A stretch of DNA of 64,000 bases from Stichopus chloronotus (lineage: Eukaryota; Echinodermata; Holothuroidea; Aspidochirotida; Stichopodidae): assembly GCA_021234535.1 (NCBI GenBank), contig CM037841.1, forward strand, positions 10,312,825 through 10,376,824, given 5' to 3'. The position numbers were made by a program, and so were the translations under genes. Numbering within the stretch: the first letter of the stretch is position 1; the number at the start of each line of letters is the position of its first letter. Of the stretch, positions 48,901 through 59,284 are shown one piece after another. A model generated the notes under the pieces. It saw nothing but the letters and a program-made list of their open reading frames with translations, searched no databases and was not told where the DNA came from.

Positions 48901-51900
48901 AAAATGGGCGACCTTATCCTGGTGGAAATTTATCCATTGGTATATGAAAGAACCAAAAGTGAAGCATCTAATAGTTACATGAAGCTGCAATATTTTATGA
49001 TGACAAACTCACGATAACAAATTAAAAACCAAAAATATCAACCTCCAGCAAAGACACATCTGGTCTTGAAAGACCTAAGATATTGAAGACAAATCAGCAT
49101 GTGAAGGCAATCTTCTGCAATATCTACGAAAGTGGGAAGCAAAGTTTTTGCAGTTTTGAATATTATTATGCTTGATCTTGTGACCTTGCTAATATTCATG
49201 AAATCTCTACCAACATAGCTTAAGTTCCTCTATTTACTATTTGTTCATACTTCATAAGAATCCTCAAATCCTATTGGCCCATTAAAGTCTAGTGACCATT
49301 TATTATCTTCTGAACCTCCAACTTCATTATCAGAGTGTTTTTTAAAAACATTTTACCAACAATTGAAGGGGCTCTTAAATGATAGAGAAAACTTTCCCAC
49401 TGCAACATTTGAAACTACCCATGCTGATACCTTGTTCATAGAGTAACCCAAGAAACTGCAAGTTGGAGAAAGACTTCTCTTGTCAAGAGAGATTTCCAGT
49501 TGTCTTGAGGTTACCCAAAGGCCATGTAACAGTGGCAAATTATTGAAGGAAGTGCTTGCTTTACTTTGAATCAAAGCCCTCATTTAACCTTTAAGTTTAA
49601 TACTACGAAATTTTTATTATTACATAGTTATTAAACAGTTACTATTATTATTAAATAGTTATTATTATTATGTCCGCATGCCCATGCTAAAGTCCACGCA
49701 AAGAAAGCAAAAGTCTTGTTTATGGAAGAGAATTTTGTTTATACCAATCCAGATACTTACCGTTTGTACATAATGGTGCTTCAAATGGAAACCTAACCAA
49801 TTGGTTAGGTCAAAGGTTATCAGATCAACATTAAGGTCACTACAAGCTGTCTGGAATGATTTCTCTGTGGTAGGTTGAACAGCTAGGATATCGTACGACT
49901 TGATCTTTTCATTACGCTGTGGTGAAATTTATAATATATTCATAGAAGTTAAGCAAAATGAAATTCAATGAAAAATGGAGAGAAATCAGTGCCAAGAATG
50001 TGAGAAGAAACTTGATGATTTTACTTAAATATAAATGGCATGGAAGGAATAGAGGACACAAGTTACATGCAGTGCTACTGTACCTAATATACATCATAGC
50101 ACAGAATGAACATATAATGCCTTTGAGACTCCATGCTGGATAACTTTTGCAGCCAAGTTGCAAAATAAAAATACTTTAAGCAACTGAGACTTATTTCAGT
50201 ACATGATCTCTGAGTGTTTCACATTTTCTCAAATAATGTTGTGGTATTTACATTTCATTTCAAGAAAGTATACCTTTGGCAAATGATAAAGAAGTTTATC
50301 TTGGAAAACATTGTAAACCTTCACTGGTGTAACATTTTATCCAATCAAATTTTTGGAGAATACACACTGTGAAATAATAAAAACAGAACACTTCCAACAA
50401 CTATTTGAGTAAAGATATTTCAGATCATGGTGGCCCCTAATTCCAGGAGAGTGAATGTTAACACTTGAATTGAATTTCAAGGCAATGACAACCTTTTAAA
50501 AGGAAACTTTGACGAACGATAATATGTGCAGAATTATTACAACTCACCAAGAAGAAGTTATTGGTTTTGTCTGTCAGAATAATTGTGATGCGACTCAATT
50601 GCTGAAACTGAAAAAAAAGTTCAAACATTAACAACACAATCGAAATTATAGTTTCAGCAATTTCAGACACAACAACATTCTAATTATATTACTGTCACAC
50701 CACATGTGTCTCCAATATCTTGTAATGGCAGGTACCAGTTAGCAGTTGCATGCAGGGTTGTAGATGTGGTAGGCAAAATCAAGCAGCCCTGCCCTGGACT
50801 AGCACAGTAATTCCAGAACAATAGTTGCAATCAGTTTACATCTCACTGCCCAGCACTATCTTCACAAAATGTAGTAAATGTGGGAGAAACAGCCCTTAGA
50901 GTTGCCATTTGAAGATTAACAGTGCTTACAACCCATAGAGCACTCTTGCAGAGACTGCTTACTGGATTTCCTCAAGGATGTTGGCCCTAAGTCCCACAAG
51001 GGGACCTGTTGCAAGCTTCTGGACCCCACCAGAAGTGAATGGTTCGCTTGCGTGGAGCTCAGCACTACAATCATAATCGTTGCCCAATTTCTGCCCAAAA
51101 GTACACTAAGTTTCCAAATAGTTTCCAAACATGATGATTTATATAATCACAACTCTAGATACAACAGTCTTGTCCAGTCACATTAATTGTGCAGTAACAA
51201 CTTCTGGCATACTCTACCACGCAAAAATTAAAGGTCTTGTTTTTATTTATAAGATATTTCTCCTAATGGTTTGTAACATCCTCCTAAAGTAGTCTTAAAA
51301 TAACTTCATGATTGAATCCCTTTGGTAATGACATGTAAAAGGCAGTAACTCGTCACCCCTCACAGTTCCAAATCTCCAAACCACTTACATGAAGCCAGCT
51401 CCCATGGCCTGTCTAAAACTCCTCAACACATGCAGTGAGAACACCTGGCCCTTGTGCATGCTGTGTAATGTGAGCTACTACAATTGGAAATTTTGTTTAC
51501 CACAGGCAAAAAAATGTAGCTTGGGTGATGAGTGACATGTCTTTAAGCTAAAAACAACTTCTAGCAAAAAGTTTCATAATATAAACCCAAGGATCAACTC
51601 ACACTTTGTTCTTCTTTTGAGCTTAATTGAAGGTCAATGGGTGGTGGTGCAGCTGTAGGCTAAGAACAGAAAGATCTTAATTCAAGTGATGAAGTTCAAG
51701 ATCGACTGAGCCTTTGCAATTATTTTTTTCTCTTTCTTTTATTAAAGTGATTGCATGCAGGCCAAAAGGGAAAGCATTGAAATTTCATCTCCAAAAATTT
51801 GGTAAGGCTTTTTTAAATTGTGCCATTGAGACAATCTGGGAAAATAACTAGGTTTCAGATGGTTCATTCTCCCATATGATTTCAAATTCTTCTAACATAA

Positions 51901-54900
51901 CGACTACACCTGCAGAATATGATAATGTAGTGTTTGACAGTTTTCATTCAAATCAACCGTGTGCTTCTTTGAACAAGCCAATGGGAAGTATACTAGTGCT
52001 GAATATTCAGTTAGTCAAAACAAATCAGGATCACTGACATCGCAATGTTGTGTTCAGTTTGTAGGTTGTTTGTATATACAGTGCATCCTTTCACCAAATA
52101 CTACAATTCCCGAGATCAACCAAGGACCGACGATTTGAGTAGTATGTTTTGATACACCAGTGAAACCTGAACTGTTGCATATTCATTATGTAGGCACTTA
52201 CAGTAAGAACTGCTATTTTTCAAATATGATTCCTGTTTTTTACTGTGTTTATGCCAATCCCATTTCTTTTCAAAGCAGATACTGTTATTTTCCTTCATTG
52301 AAAGACGTAGTACGTCCATAACAACCTCGCGTGTACATTTAAAAATAAAGAAAAAATTACGATCAAACATAATCTTCTTTCTGGTTTTCAGTGCACTTGC
52401 AATCACTTTAAATATACTGGGAGGTGTGGTACTGTACTTCATAGAATTATGATTGGACGGACCTGCCAATCTGTCTCACCAAAAAACAGGGAGATTAACA
52501 TTTTTCAGAGCAAAAAAATAAGGAGATTACTAAGAAAAAATAAAGAGATTGGTAATTTTTGACAGAAAACAGTGACATGGAGAGAATCATCACAAACATG
52601 CACAGTGCAAGATGCCCTTGTAGGCCTATTTCCACGTACATTGCAGCTAAATTAGTAATAATCTACAATATGACAGTTGAAAATTTTGTAAACATCTGAT
52701 TTTCAATGCACTATACCTTTATTTATGGCCAATTAGCTACAGTACAATAGGCCTACACTACAATAAGCCTTGTGCTGACTGTTTTGACTATTTTCAGAAT
52801 GTCACAAATGGACTAAAGAAATCCAGAGATTTTAGCATGAAACCGGGAGGGAAGGAGATGTGGACAAAAACCGGGAGTCGCCCGGTAAAACCAGGAGAAT
52901 TGACAGGTCTGGAGTACAGGTCTACAATACTACATATTCCCATTGTTGTCTTTCACAATGAGAACAATTGAACTGTACTGTAGTCTAGTTTATTGACTTC
53001 AGAATGTATGAAGTAAAAATATATCTAAAAAATAGCCAAGCTCAAAATTACCACATCTATGATAATATAATTTCCCAGAATTATATTTGCAATGCATTTA
53101 CATTTATTTACACATTGCTTACCTCTTCACCTTCATTTACCACGGTAGAAACAGCAACAACCTCATACCCAACTGTAACAGGAACAAAAACAACTGTAAT
53201 TTTCTATTCCTCACTGTTTCAGCTATAGAGTGTGTGAGTCAATTGGGCTAATGTATGTCCAACAGTCAAAATACTGCTGCTATGTTTCATTGAACACTAC
53301 TGTATATTTCATTCTAATGTTGCAGAACAGTAAGTAACAATAGCCCAAAACAGATCCACATAATTGTCACTCTTTTTAGCTTTCAGTAAGCTACACTAGC
53401 TGCCTATTCAGCTGTGCCATGATATAGTCAGGAGAGTGTTTAAAATGACAACCATTCTTTTTTTTTTTTCAAAATCTCCAAAAAACACTACTCTGTCTGC
53501 TACCCCAAATTTGTGTATGGGCTGCTGTAGAGAAGTTGAAATGGTCTGACACACCACTACTTACGAATGAGTTGAAACAATCTTACATTGCCAAATATTT
53601 TCCTTCCTCTCATTTCTTTTTTTCAAATAGTTTATCCCTTTGACACTGTACGTGTAGCGAATTGTTGAAATGTTAACAACCATAATGTAAAGAAAATACC
53701 TAAAATATCCACAGGGCTAAGAATTAACTTTGATGTTAAAGTCATTTACAAATGTTGGTAAGGAACATTTGGGTAAATTCATCTATACACATTCAAATCA
53801 ATCAAGAATTTTAAATGTTTCTTGAAAAGAATCTCAACTGCTATACTCATCACCTCAAGCTACACTGTTGGCTGTAGGGATGAGTTAAATTCTCAACTGG
53901 TTCTGCTCTTCAGTTGACAGTAAATTTTAAAGAAGCAAAGTAGCTCATATAGTTACACAGGATACACATGGGCCTAGTGTTTTGATTACACATGAGGAGC
54001 AAATTTAGTTTTGCTGTGGAAGGGGATAGGCCTAGAAGGCTAGATTAAGAAAGTGCTGGGTTGGGACTGGGAGAATTGGAACTGTCGATGCGGGGTGATG
54101 AGTGACTGCCTTCAGCCTAAACAAATGTTTTTGGATTCTGGCCTAATTGCTCCTGGGTGTGTTATTGACTTGGTTGGCCATTGTATGAGACCTCTGGCCA
54201 TCCTACGCCCTTTAAGCCATTACGTTACATTACATTATTACACATGTATAGTACATACACCAAACTTCGCGCACTGCCAAACTTCGCACTTCCCTAAAAA
54301 TAAGCCCTAAAATTCGATGACCTAAGTAGCTGGACAAATTTTTTACTACAATGCCTTGATATGACTGAAAAGCAGTGGCAGCGCCAGGATGTCAGACTTG
54401 GGGGGGGGCAAACTGAGGGCAGAGGAAAATGTTGGGGGGCAAAGATTTTCGAGCGCAGTGCGAAACCGAGCGCGAAGCGCGAGGCCTTGCGGGTGGAGTC
54501 CAGGGGCCCGCCTTAGGGCCCCTGGTGGGGTCCAGGGGAAAAGCCCCGGTGGGGGTCCAGGGGACGAAGCCCCCTGAAGCTCTGAGGTTTTAGCATATCT
54601 CTGGGTGGAAAATTAAGCCCAAAGAGAGGTATATTATTTATTTTTTATATTATTTATTTTTTCGGTTGACCGTACTCCAAGGTTGCCAACTTTTTTCTTT
54701 GGGAGTACCATTTCACATTTACGCGGTACCACCGAGTACACACACATACACACACACACATAGGCTATACATACACTTCCATTCAATTCCTATATTTAGG
54801 AAAACGACATTCCTATATTTAGGAAAACAACCACCTACCCGCCCTTCCCTTATGCTGGACGGTAAACATTCCAGAGAAAATTGGTCTGACAAGGCTGGCC

Positions 54901-55882
54901 TACTGTTGTACTGTTGAAGCGGCTACGGGCTTGATATGAATACTGGCAGCCTGTTTAACATAAATTAGGCATTAATCAATCATGGTTCCGCAGAAGCTGT
55001 TCTTATTCAGTCCAATGCCAATACATAGTTTTGTGATTAATTTTGGATGAGTGCAAGATCTGATTGGGAAGGGTGAGAGCAACTGAGGGGCACTGGGGGG
55101 GGGCAAGGAAACAATCTGGAGGGGCAAATGCCCCCTCATGCCCCCCCCCCCCATAGCGCCGCCTCTGCTGAAAAGAAAGCTGAGAAACTGTTTATTTAAT
55201 CGCCCTTGCCTTGTTAGTCAACTTTACGGTACTGCATTTACATAGTTGATGTAGGCTAGGCCTAGAGCAACCTATTCACAGTTTCCGCAACATGTTGCAA
55301 ATTTTCAAATCATGATTTTGAGTCGTAAGTGGAAGTTTACCTGACCATTTTTGTTGCTAGCTTGTTCACAGGTTTTTGCTGTAGGTTTTGGCACAGGATT
55401 TGTTTCAATGGACATTTTCATGTAATGATTGTCATGCTAACGTTAGTAAGATGCGCGAAGTTTGGCAGGTTTACATTGTGCCATTAACTCAAGTAAAGGG
55501 TGCTTAAAATAACAGATTTCGAGGTACAATCCATGGCATATTGGATCGACTTACTAGTAAAATTGAATTTTAGACTTGCGAAAACAAGATATGTGATTTG
55601 TATGGATTTTGAATTTACAACAGCTAGTAGTAGCAGTTACTAAGTAAGTATTACATACGAATAAGACTCGTTAAACTGCTACCTACACTACGGTCTCCCT
55701 TTGACTTCCACACTAAGACTGAGGCTTACGATATTAATGAGCCATAATTTGGTTAAAAATCGGTGTTGCTGAAAACAGAGTTAAATTATTTCACACTCAC
55801 GCTGATGGGCAATTCTTAATGTGTGCTTCTGCGCTACAGGGTCCTTCACTCTCATAATGTTTAAGTCGTGAAACTTGACCAT
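36931..55882 (-). CDS. RPP30: RPP30, ribonuclease P/MRP protein subunit p30
   Basis: Nuclear protein of RNase P (tRNA 5' processing) and RNase MRP (rRNA processing); the fold is a PHP-like TIM barrel. Coding exons on the minus strand are 55882-55801, 53172-53123, 51659-51603, 50607-50548, 49916-49761, 41121-40975, 39569-39532, 38754-38675 and 37106-36931. All have GT/AG borders and matching phases, giving 281 residues (the human protein has 268). Landmarks are MVKFHDLNI (start), LGYEVVAVSTVVNE, LSRITIILTDK, YDILAVQPTTEKSFQTACSDLNVDLI, ALRSGKYFELTYGPAIRDAT, NTIISSGAEL, VRGPYDVANL and AVLFGMNEGQAKSSL. The C-terminal exon is a lysine-rich tail (DKRKRQHADED, KKEKSKKPKSK), probably a nuclear localisation signal. 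Introns 1 and 4 are heavily invaded by mobile elements, yet the frame is intact. Confidence 0.93.
37212..38399 (+). mobile_element. HINE/pearl-like minisatellite repeat, copy A (most complete)
   Basis: The left end starts CCAGAAAGCCAAAAGGCTTTGTG, with a short hairpin (AAAGCC, AAAA loop, GGCTTT). The body has six units of about 145 bp; the motif TGACCTCAAATGACCTTTGACCT recurs near 37490, 37634, 37776, 37922, 38067 and 38212. A short CA microsatellite (38333-38358) follows. The right end is a stem-loop, GATTCCTT ... AAGGAATC (38373-38399). Terminal hairpins, central tandem repeats and an adjacent microsatellite match the layout of helentron-related HINE or bivalve pearl elements. That class call is inference. 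No coding capacity. It lies within the RPP30 intron between 37106 and 38675. Confidence 0.6.
40360..40974 (+). mobile_element. 5'-truncated L2/CR1-like LINE, reverse transcriptase C-terminal end
   Basis: The frame starting near 40369 reads LLQKRAIRLITNSNYC, YQVLIFMYKYVNDN, HYHTRKSDNF and GPKFWNNLDNVIKNSKSLRIF. This is the typical thumb and C-terminal part of a non-LTR retrotransposon ORF2. It is followed by a 3' UTR with an A-run and a TTGAACTTGAAC tail at about 40959-40970. The upstream part of the element is missing. It sits antisense in an RPP30 intron, and its tail touches the splice donor of the exon at 40975-41121. Confidence 0.8.
41138..41408 (+). mobile_element. HINE/pearl-like repeat, copy B, left fragment
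   Basis: CCAGAAAGCCAAAAGGCTTTGTG through CACATGGTTATATCATAAC to GTCAACATTACCCTTCTGG parallels the first 230 bp of copy A closely. It stops abruptly at about 41408 where retrotransposon gag sequence begins. The matching right fragment is probably at 48255-48459. Confidence 0.7.
41409..42049 (-). pseudogene. Ty3/gypsy-type retrotransposon gag fragment
   Basis: A 192-codon frame starts at 42049 (MSYPHFPEFSLGD) with the gag capsid signatures RWEKWLLRLENFFIAFDI, ARKRAMLLHFGGESV and FRQAKQGEGETLDVFTPRLRQLA. After the stop at 41471, a different frame gives a zinc-knuckle start, CWKCGSDFP, at about 41410-41440, so gag is frameshifted and cut. No protease, reverse transcriptase or integrase follows. 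The gene encoded a retrotransposon capsid in its intact form. Confidence 0.75.
42050..42383 (-). repeat. Leader and possible 5' LTR of the gypsy-type element
   Basis: Read on the minus strand, TGGCGATGAAGATGGGATCC follows a segment ending in ACA at about 42147. This is the usual primer-binding and leader context for this retrotransposon group. The LTR would extend to about 42383, where the strand again offers a TGT end. I have no second LTR to compare, so the outer border is a guess. Confidence 0.35.
42651..42845 (-). repeat. Pseudo-LTR, downstream copy
   Basis: Nearly identical to 46152-46346. On the minus strand it includes ATTCTGATGATGGTCCAGGA, the A-rich AAAGACCGAAAATTT part and the start ATGAATGTGTTTACC of the element's reading frame, then breaks off at the left target duplication. 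Confidence 0.85.
42983..46289 (-). pseudogene. Penelope-like polyprotein (reverse transcriptase and GIY-YIG endonuclease), minus copy, disrupted
   Basis: Starts at 46289 (MNVFTSFIFLGVLSRVG) inside the pseudo-LTR. The N-terminal part runs to an in-frame TGA at 45613-45615 and resumes at once with MHPKFPVYKK. Reverse transcriptase motifs follow: GLRKDHKPDKAG and LRPVCGAI, then SMDVKALYPSINVSF (motif A). A 67-bp tandem duplication (about 44337-44470) breaks the frame. The C-terminal frame (to 42983) has GGAIGVTLAGDIAQ and motif C as YVDN, with the second catalytic Asp replaced. It ends with a Cys-rich segment and a GIY-YIG endonuclease (VVYCIQC, FKYVGETSRSLGERFNEHF). One stop, one frameshift and one active-site change make it inactive as read. 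Confidence 0.85.
44335..44470 (-). repeat. 67-bp tandem duplication inside the Penelope-like element
   Basis: The segment TTGTCATTTTTCTCAGGTGT through CATTCCACCTTCTTTGAGGG occurs twice in a row. Because 67 is not a multiple of three, it shifts the reading frame between reverse transcriptase motifs. The same sequence also forms the start of the inverted plus copy at 46347. Confidence 0.9.
46152..46346 (-). repeat. Pseudo-LTR, upstream copy (holds the start codon)
   Basis: Repeats the sequence of 42651-42845 and passes without a break into the coding sequence downstream on the minus strand (SVGCHSHAKADLKR). At its other end it meets the inverted plus copy at about 46347. Confidence 0.85.
46347..47771 (+). 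pseudogene. Penelope-like polyprotein, inverted 5'-truncated plus copy
   Basis: An open frame (46395-47771, about 458 residues) covers the C-terminal reverse transcriptase part and the GIY-YIG endonuclease. It is nearly identical to the minus copy but with motif C intact (YSRYVDDICC). It lacks the N-terminal part and motif A, so it cannot make a complete enzyme. The endonuclease retains CIQC, YVGETSRS and the downstream HNGE segment. It begins with GCCACAACCCTCAAAGAAGG, the same sequence that starts the 67-bp duplication. Confidence 0.88.
47904..48048 (+). repeat. Pseudo-LTR, truncated inverted copy
   Basis: GTATTCTGATGATGGTCCAG through ATGAATGTGTTTACC to ACCAAACGTTAT matches the reverse complement of the other two pseudo-LTRs. 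It stops where the right target duplication begins. Confidence 0.85.
48255..48459 (+). mobile_element. HINE/pearl-like repeat, copy B, right fragment
   Basis: Begins within a repeat unit (CACCAAAAACAATAGGGATC) and continues through CTTCTTGAGATAGAGTGTTTAC to a CA/CG microsatellite (48367-48416). It ends in CATCAGGACTGCATAGATTC and the stem-loop GATTCC ... GGAATC (48434-48459), as in copy A. It is probably the other half of 41138-41408, parted by the gag and Penelope insertions. Confidence 0.6.
48460..49760 (-). other. Remainder of RPP30 intron 4
   Basis: AT-rich, with a short TTATTA-rich tract at 49614-49670. No coding sequence or element ends were recognised. Confidence 0.55.
54373..55167. 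mobile_element. hAT-type MITE with 8-bp target duplication
   Basis: The left end CAGTGGCAGCGCC and the right end GGCGCCGCCTCTG-like (GCGCCGCCTCTG) are imperfect inverted repeats next to G-runs and C-runs. Flanks carry an exact 8-bp duplication, CTGAAAAG (54365-54372 and 55168-55175), the size expected for hAT elements. The interior has a GAGCGCGAAGCGCGAGGCC segment and repeated GTCCAGGGG words, and no transposase. It lies in RPP30 intron 1. Confidence 0.8.
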
Positions 55883-58800
55883 TGTGTACCTTTCAAGTTA
55901 CATTTGCCACATGCGGTACTGTCGTCTGGTGTCACAGTCTGGTGAATCCAAAGAACTACCTAAGTTCTTTGGGTGAATCGAAAACATGCACTGAGCTCAG
56001 TTATCGTGTGCTGTGTCCATATGCAAGCCAGTGCAGCTCTGTGCAGGGTGATGATCATGCAGTAGTAGGGGAATTTCCCTCGCACAATAGGACATCAAAA
56101 CTGTTTATAGTGACTGCCTACTTGCTATTACCTGTGTTGACTGTTTTGTATTATAGTCCTAGATACACGATTGCGACAAGAAAGACGCAAGTGTTGAGAG
56201 GTAATAAACTTCCAGTCGGAGTATTACTTGAATTACGTCAGCTTCGTCACTGAATGACATATTCTGGGAATTTTAGATCTGCAAAGAAGGAGGAAATTAA
56301 TAATACCGAAAGGCAGTAACACTCAACAGTCGAATGCGAGCTGGAGAAGATTCCGATATACAGTACACAGTAAGTAGTATATTTAAGTAGCATTGTTGCA
56401 CCTAGAATGACGCACCTAAGGATTTGATCCATGGTTTCGAAGTTGGTAAAAATTCAAACGTTTATTTACACGGGATTTTAGTACAAGCAGTACCTCACAA
56501 ATGTAACTATATGAAAGATTTTCTGTGCTGTCCCTTTATCAAGTAGATTTATGTCTAGCAAGTGGATCATCATTTTGGAGACATGGTGGTATTTTGAGGT
56601 GTATTCTGGGTGTTTTGTTAAAGTGACATTTCAAAGGAGGATACAAAGCCAGCCTTTAGACAAGTGTGGTAAAACCTTATCAAAGAACCTGACGGGTTAT
56701 AGGCTTCATCAGCGACATACTATGTTTAAGGAATTACGTCATTCTGCTTTCAATTAAAATAGGTTGGGTTGTCTGAAGTAGAAGAGTTTCAGCAATATAT
56801 CTAGGGATGCACCATTATAGGGAAGGCACGTCATTCTAGGTGTATCTGTCATTCTAGGTCATGTTTTTATGTTTTCACTTTACTCTCTTGTTTTCTTTTG
56901 TTATGTCAAAAAGGACCTCATCTAAGATTAGTTGAATCACACTTGGCACTTTTTAAGTTGAAATAATTGGGGAAGTGAATAAATAAAATGAACTGATTTG
57001 TCAAAAAATATTGAATGTTAACTTCTTAAGTGGGTAATGAAGTTAAATATACTGTAACTTTCAACTGGCCCACACCCCACAGCTGTTATCTGAAAAAAAA
57101 AATGCTCTTCCAAATCCAGTGTCTACATTTTGTTTCCAATGAAAATTGTAACCTGTGCAATTACGGTATTGGTGTTCATATGTGGGTGTGTTGGTGATGT
57201 CTTGCTTGTGAAAACAGTTAGCTCAAGAGTGGGGACTTGGACATGATGTCATACTTGGTGTACATGTACCATATTTGAGAACAAGGATGGTATTGATTTG
57301 GTGGAGGTCAAGGTGATCTCAGCTCAAAAGAGGTCAAAGTATGCCTTGTAACCACAATATTTCAAGAAGACAAGCTCAATGTTCAATCACAGTGGTTGCA
57401 ATATCCCCGGTGTTTTTGGAGGTAATTTGAGAGGTCAGCAGAGGTCAAGCCGTAAAAACCTTGTACACACAAAATCTCAAGAATAAAACTTACAAGTACT
57501 GATCTCATATGTAGTGGTAATGGATCAGTTTTGGACCCCATTAAGTGCAAGACCCCTATTGCTCTTTGGTGGCAGTGAAAGGTCGTTGTAAGGTTAGCAT
57601 GCGTCACACTGTGAAAACTTTGCAAACACAGTACTGTATGTTGAGAAAGTAAGCTTGGAGTGATCTCATAAATGATATATGCATTGATAAACCACATGGG
57701 GTAGAAGACACTTGGTGTGTTTGGTGAAAATCAACTTTCCTTTATGATCATGTAGAGGTCAACACATTTACGTGAAGAATGCAAGCTTTTTCTGATCTCA
57801 TGTGCTTTTCTGATGTACCATATTGATTATTTTCCTATATTGCTCTTGTTTCAGATCAATGATTACATTAGCAGAGGGCAGTCTGTAAAAGTTTGTGAAC
57901 ACAATCTCTTAGACTTGAATGCAATCAGTGATCTGATATAAAGTGCAGTATGTTGGTTAACCACAATCAGTACAAGAACCCTATTGGTTTTGGTTGAGTT
58001 GTACTGTATATGATGTCTACGTTAGCAGAGGTAAAACTCTGGCAACCTTGTAAATACAGCTATATCTCAAGAATGGAGCTTGGACATGGAAACGTGGATG
58101 TTCTACGTACATGTCTTATTTTGTATGTTAGAAGATCATCAGGTGTTTTTCTGTCTTGAAAATCATGAATCTGTCATACATTGGCTCATTATGTAATTAT
58201 ACAGCACTGAGATGAGGAATTTTGCATAGAAAACAAACCTAAACATTGATTCTTGAACATTACTTTGCAGAGCATGAACAGACCTGATATTTGCTGCAGT
58301 ACAGTATGCATAATGTGAATGTATTGATTATCATAGCCCAAATTCTGTTGCTTCAGGAATAATTTATTTTGTATCTCATTGCAACTGGTTTCATGAACAG
58401 GCCAATTTCCTATACATGTACATACAAAATGTGCACCAAATATTTGTAAGCATAATCATCCATTTTCCCCAAATTTTTTCCAAAGCCCTAAAAAATAAAA
58501 ATAAAAAAAATAAAAATAAAAACTGCTTGACAAATTGTAAACGCTACATTACTCACAATGCTTATGTATTTAATTGCTACGAGCAAGTCGGCCACTGTAC
58601 TGTAGGTAGCAGCTAGTACAGCTTTTAAACAAGACAGGACTTTTGGTTTATTAATTTTAGTGACTAAAGTATGAGTTTATGCTAGCATTAGCAACAAAAT
58701 TAAAATAATTAGCTTTCAAGTCTGTACACTGAAATTTTCCGTTTAGTAAAGATGGGAGGCATATATTTTCAAGCCAGATCAATGTAGACATAGGATTTCC

Positions 58801-59273
58801 TGAGAATATATCATTAGCATTGGAGAGTGCTGGAGACTGAGAAACTTCAGATATCAGTCTCACTAAAGAGCAGATGTCTAAGTGTTGTAACAGTTCCAAT
58901 GACACAAACAAAACTTCTATTTTCCTGCTGGGAAGGGGGTGGGAGGAACCAGGAATAGCAGAGCATGAAATATGTGTGTGTTTCTTTTTTTTTTAGTTGG
59001 TTATCCTCATCTCTTTAGCAGTGCAACAAATCTTTATGGAGAAATTCTGCATATTAGGATCCTTTGTGAAACATTTCTGTCACAAAGTTTCCTAAAATTT
59101 AAAATTTTGACAAGTGTCTAATTGAGCAAGTTGACTTGATAGTCCACTAATAGTGCACCTAGCAATGCATTGTGAAATTTTAGCAACTAATCTAGTTCAG
59201 TAACAGTGCACCTAGCGATGCATTTTGAATTGTTGGCCGACTAATCTGTGCTCCATGAAATCTTTCTCAACAG
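55883..59273. other. Intergenic stretch between RPP30 and SIRT5 (head to head)
   Basis: Both promoters are expected here but I saw no clear core motif. An AGGTCA-rich minisatellite lies at about 57170-58110. A splice acceptor (TTTCTCAACAG) at 59263-59273 opens the first recognised SIRT5 exon, so a non-coding exon may lie upstream. No other coding sequence was recognised. Confidence 0.5.
57170..58110 (-). repeat. HINE/pearl-like minisatellite repeat, copy E (diverged)
   Basis: Diverged units with GGTGGAGGTCAAGGTGATCT, GAGGTCAGCAGAGGTCAAGC, GTGAAAGGTCGTTGTAAGG and CTCAAGAATGGAGCTTGGAC recur at about 150-bp spacing. The orientation is opposite to copy A. Terminal hairpins were not found. Confidence 0.45.
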
Positions 59274-59284
59274 ACAGTCAGTGC

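Noticed and set aside
54389..54577. GC-rich 62-residue frame
   Set aside because: It lies inside the hAT-type MITE and translates its GAGCGCGAAGCGCGAG and CCAGGGG repeats.
55330..55418. Short minus-strand frame with Met and a GTAAAC donor (MKMSIETNPVPKP)
   Set aside because: It could be an alternative first exon, but it does not match the RPP30 N-terminus, which is found at 55882-55801 with correct phase. No family match.
59225..59284. Upstream Met (59225) as the SIRT5 start
   Set aside because: A splice acceptor TTTCTCAACAG ends at 59273, so the upstream bases are probably intronic, and the Met at 59285 begins a good mitochondrial presequence.
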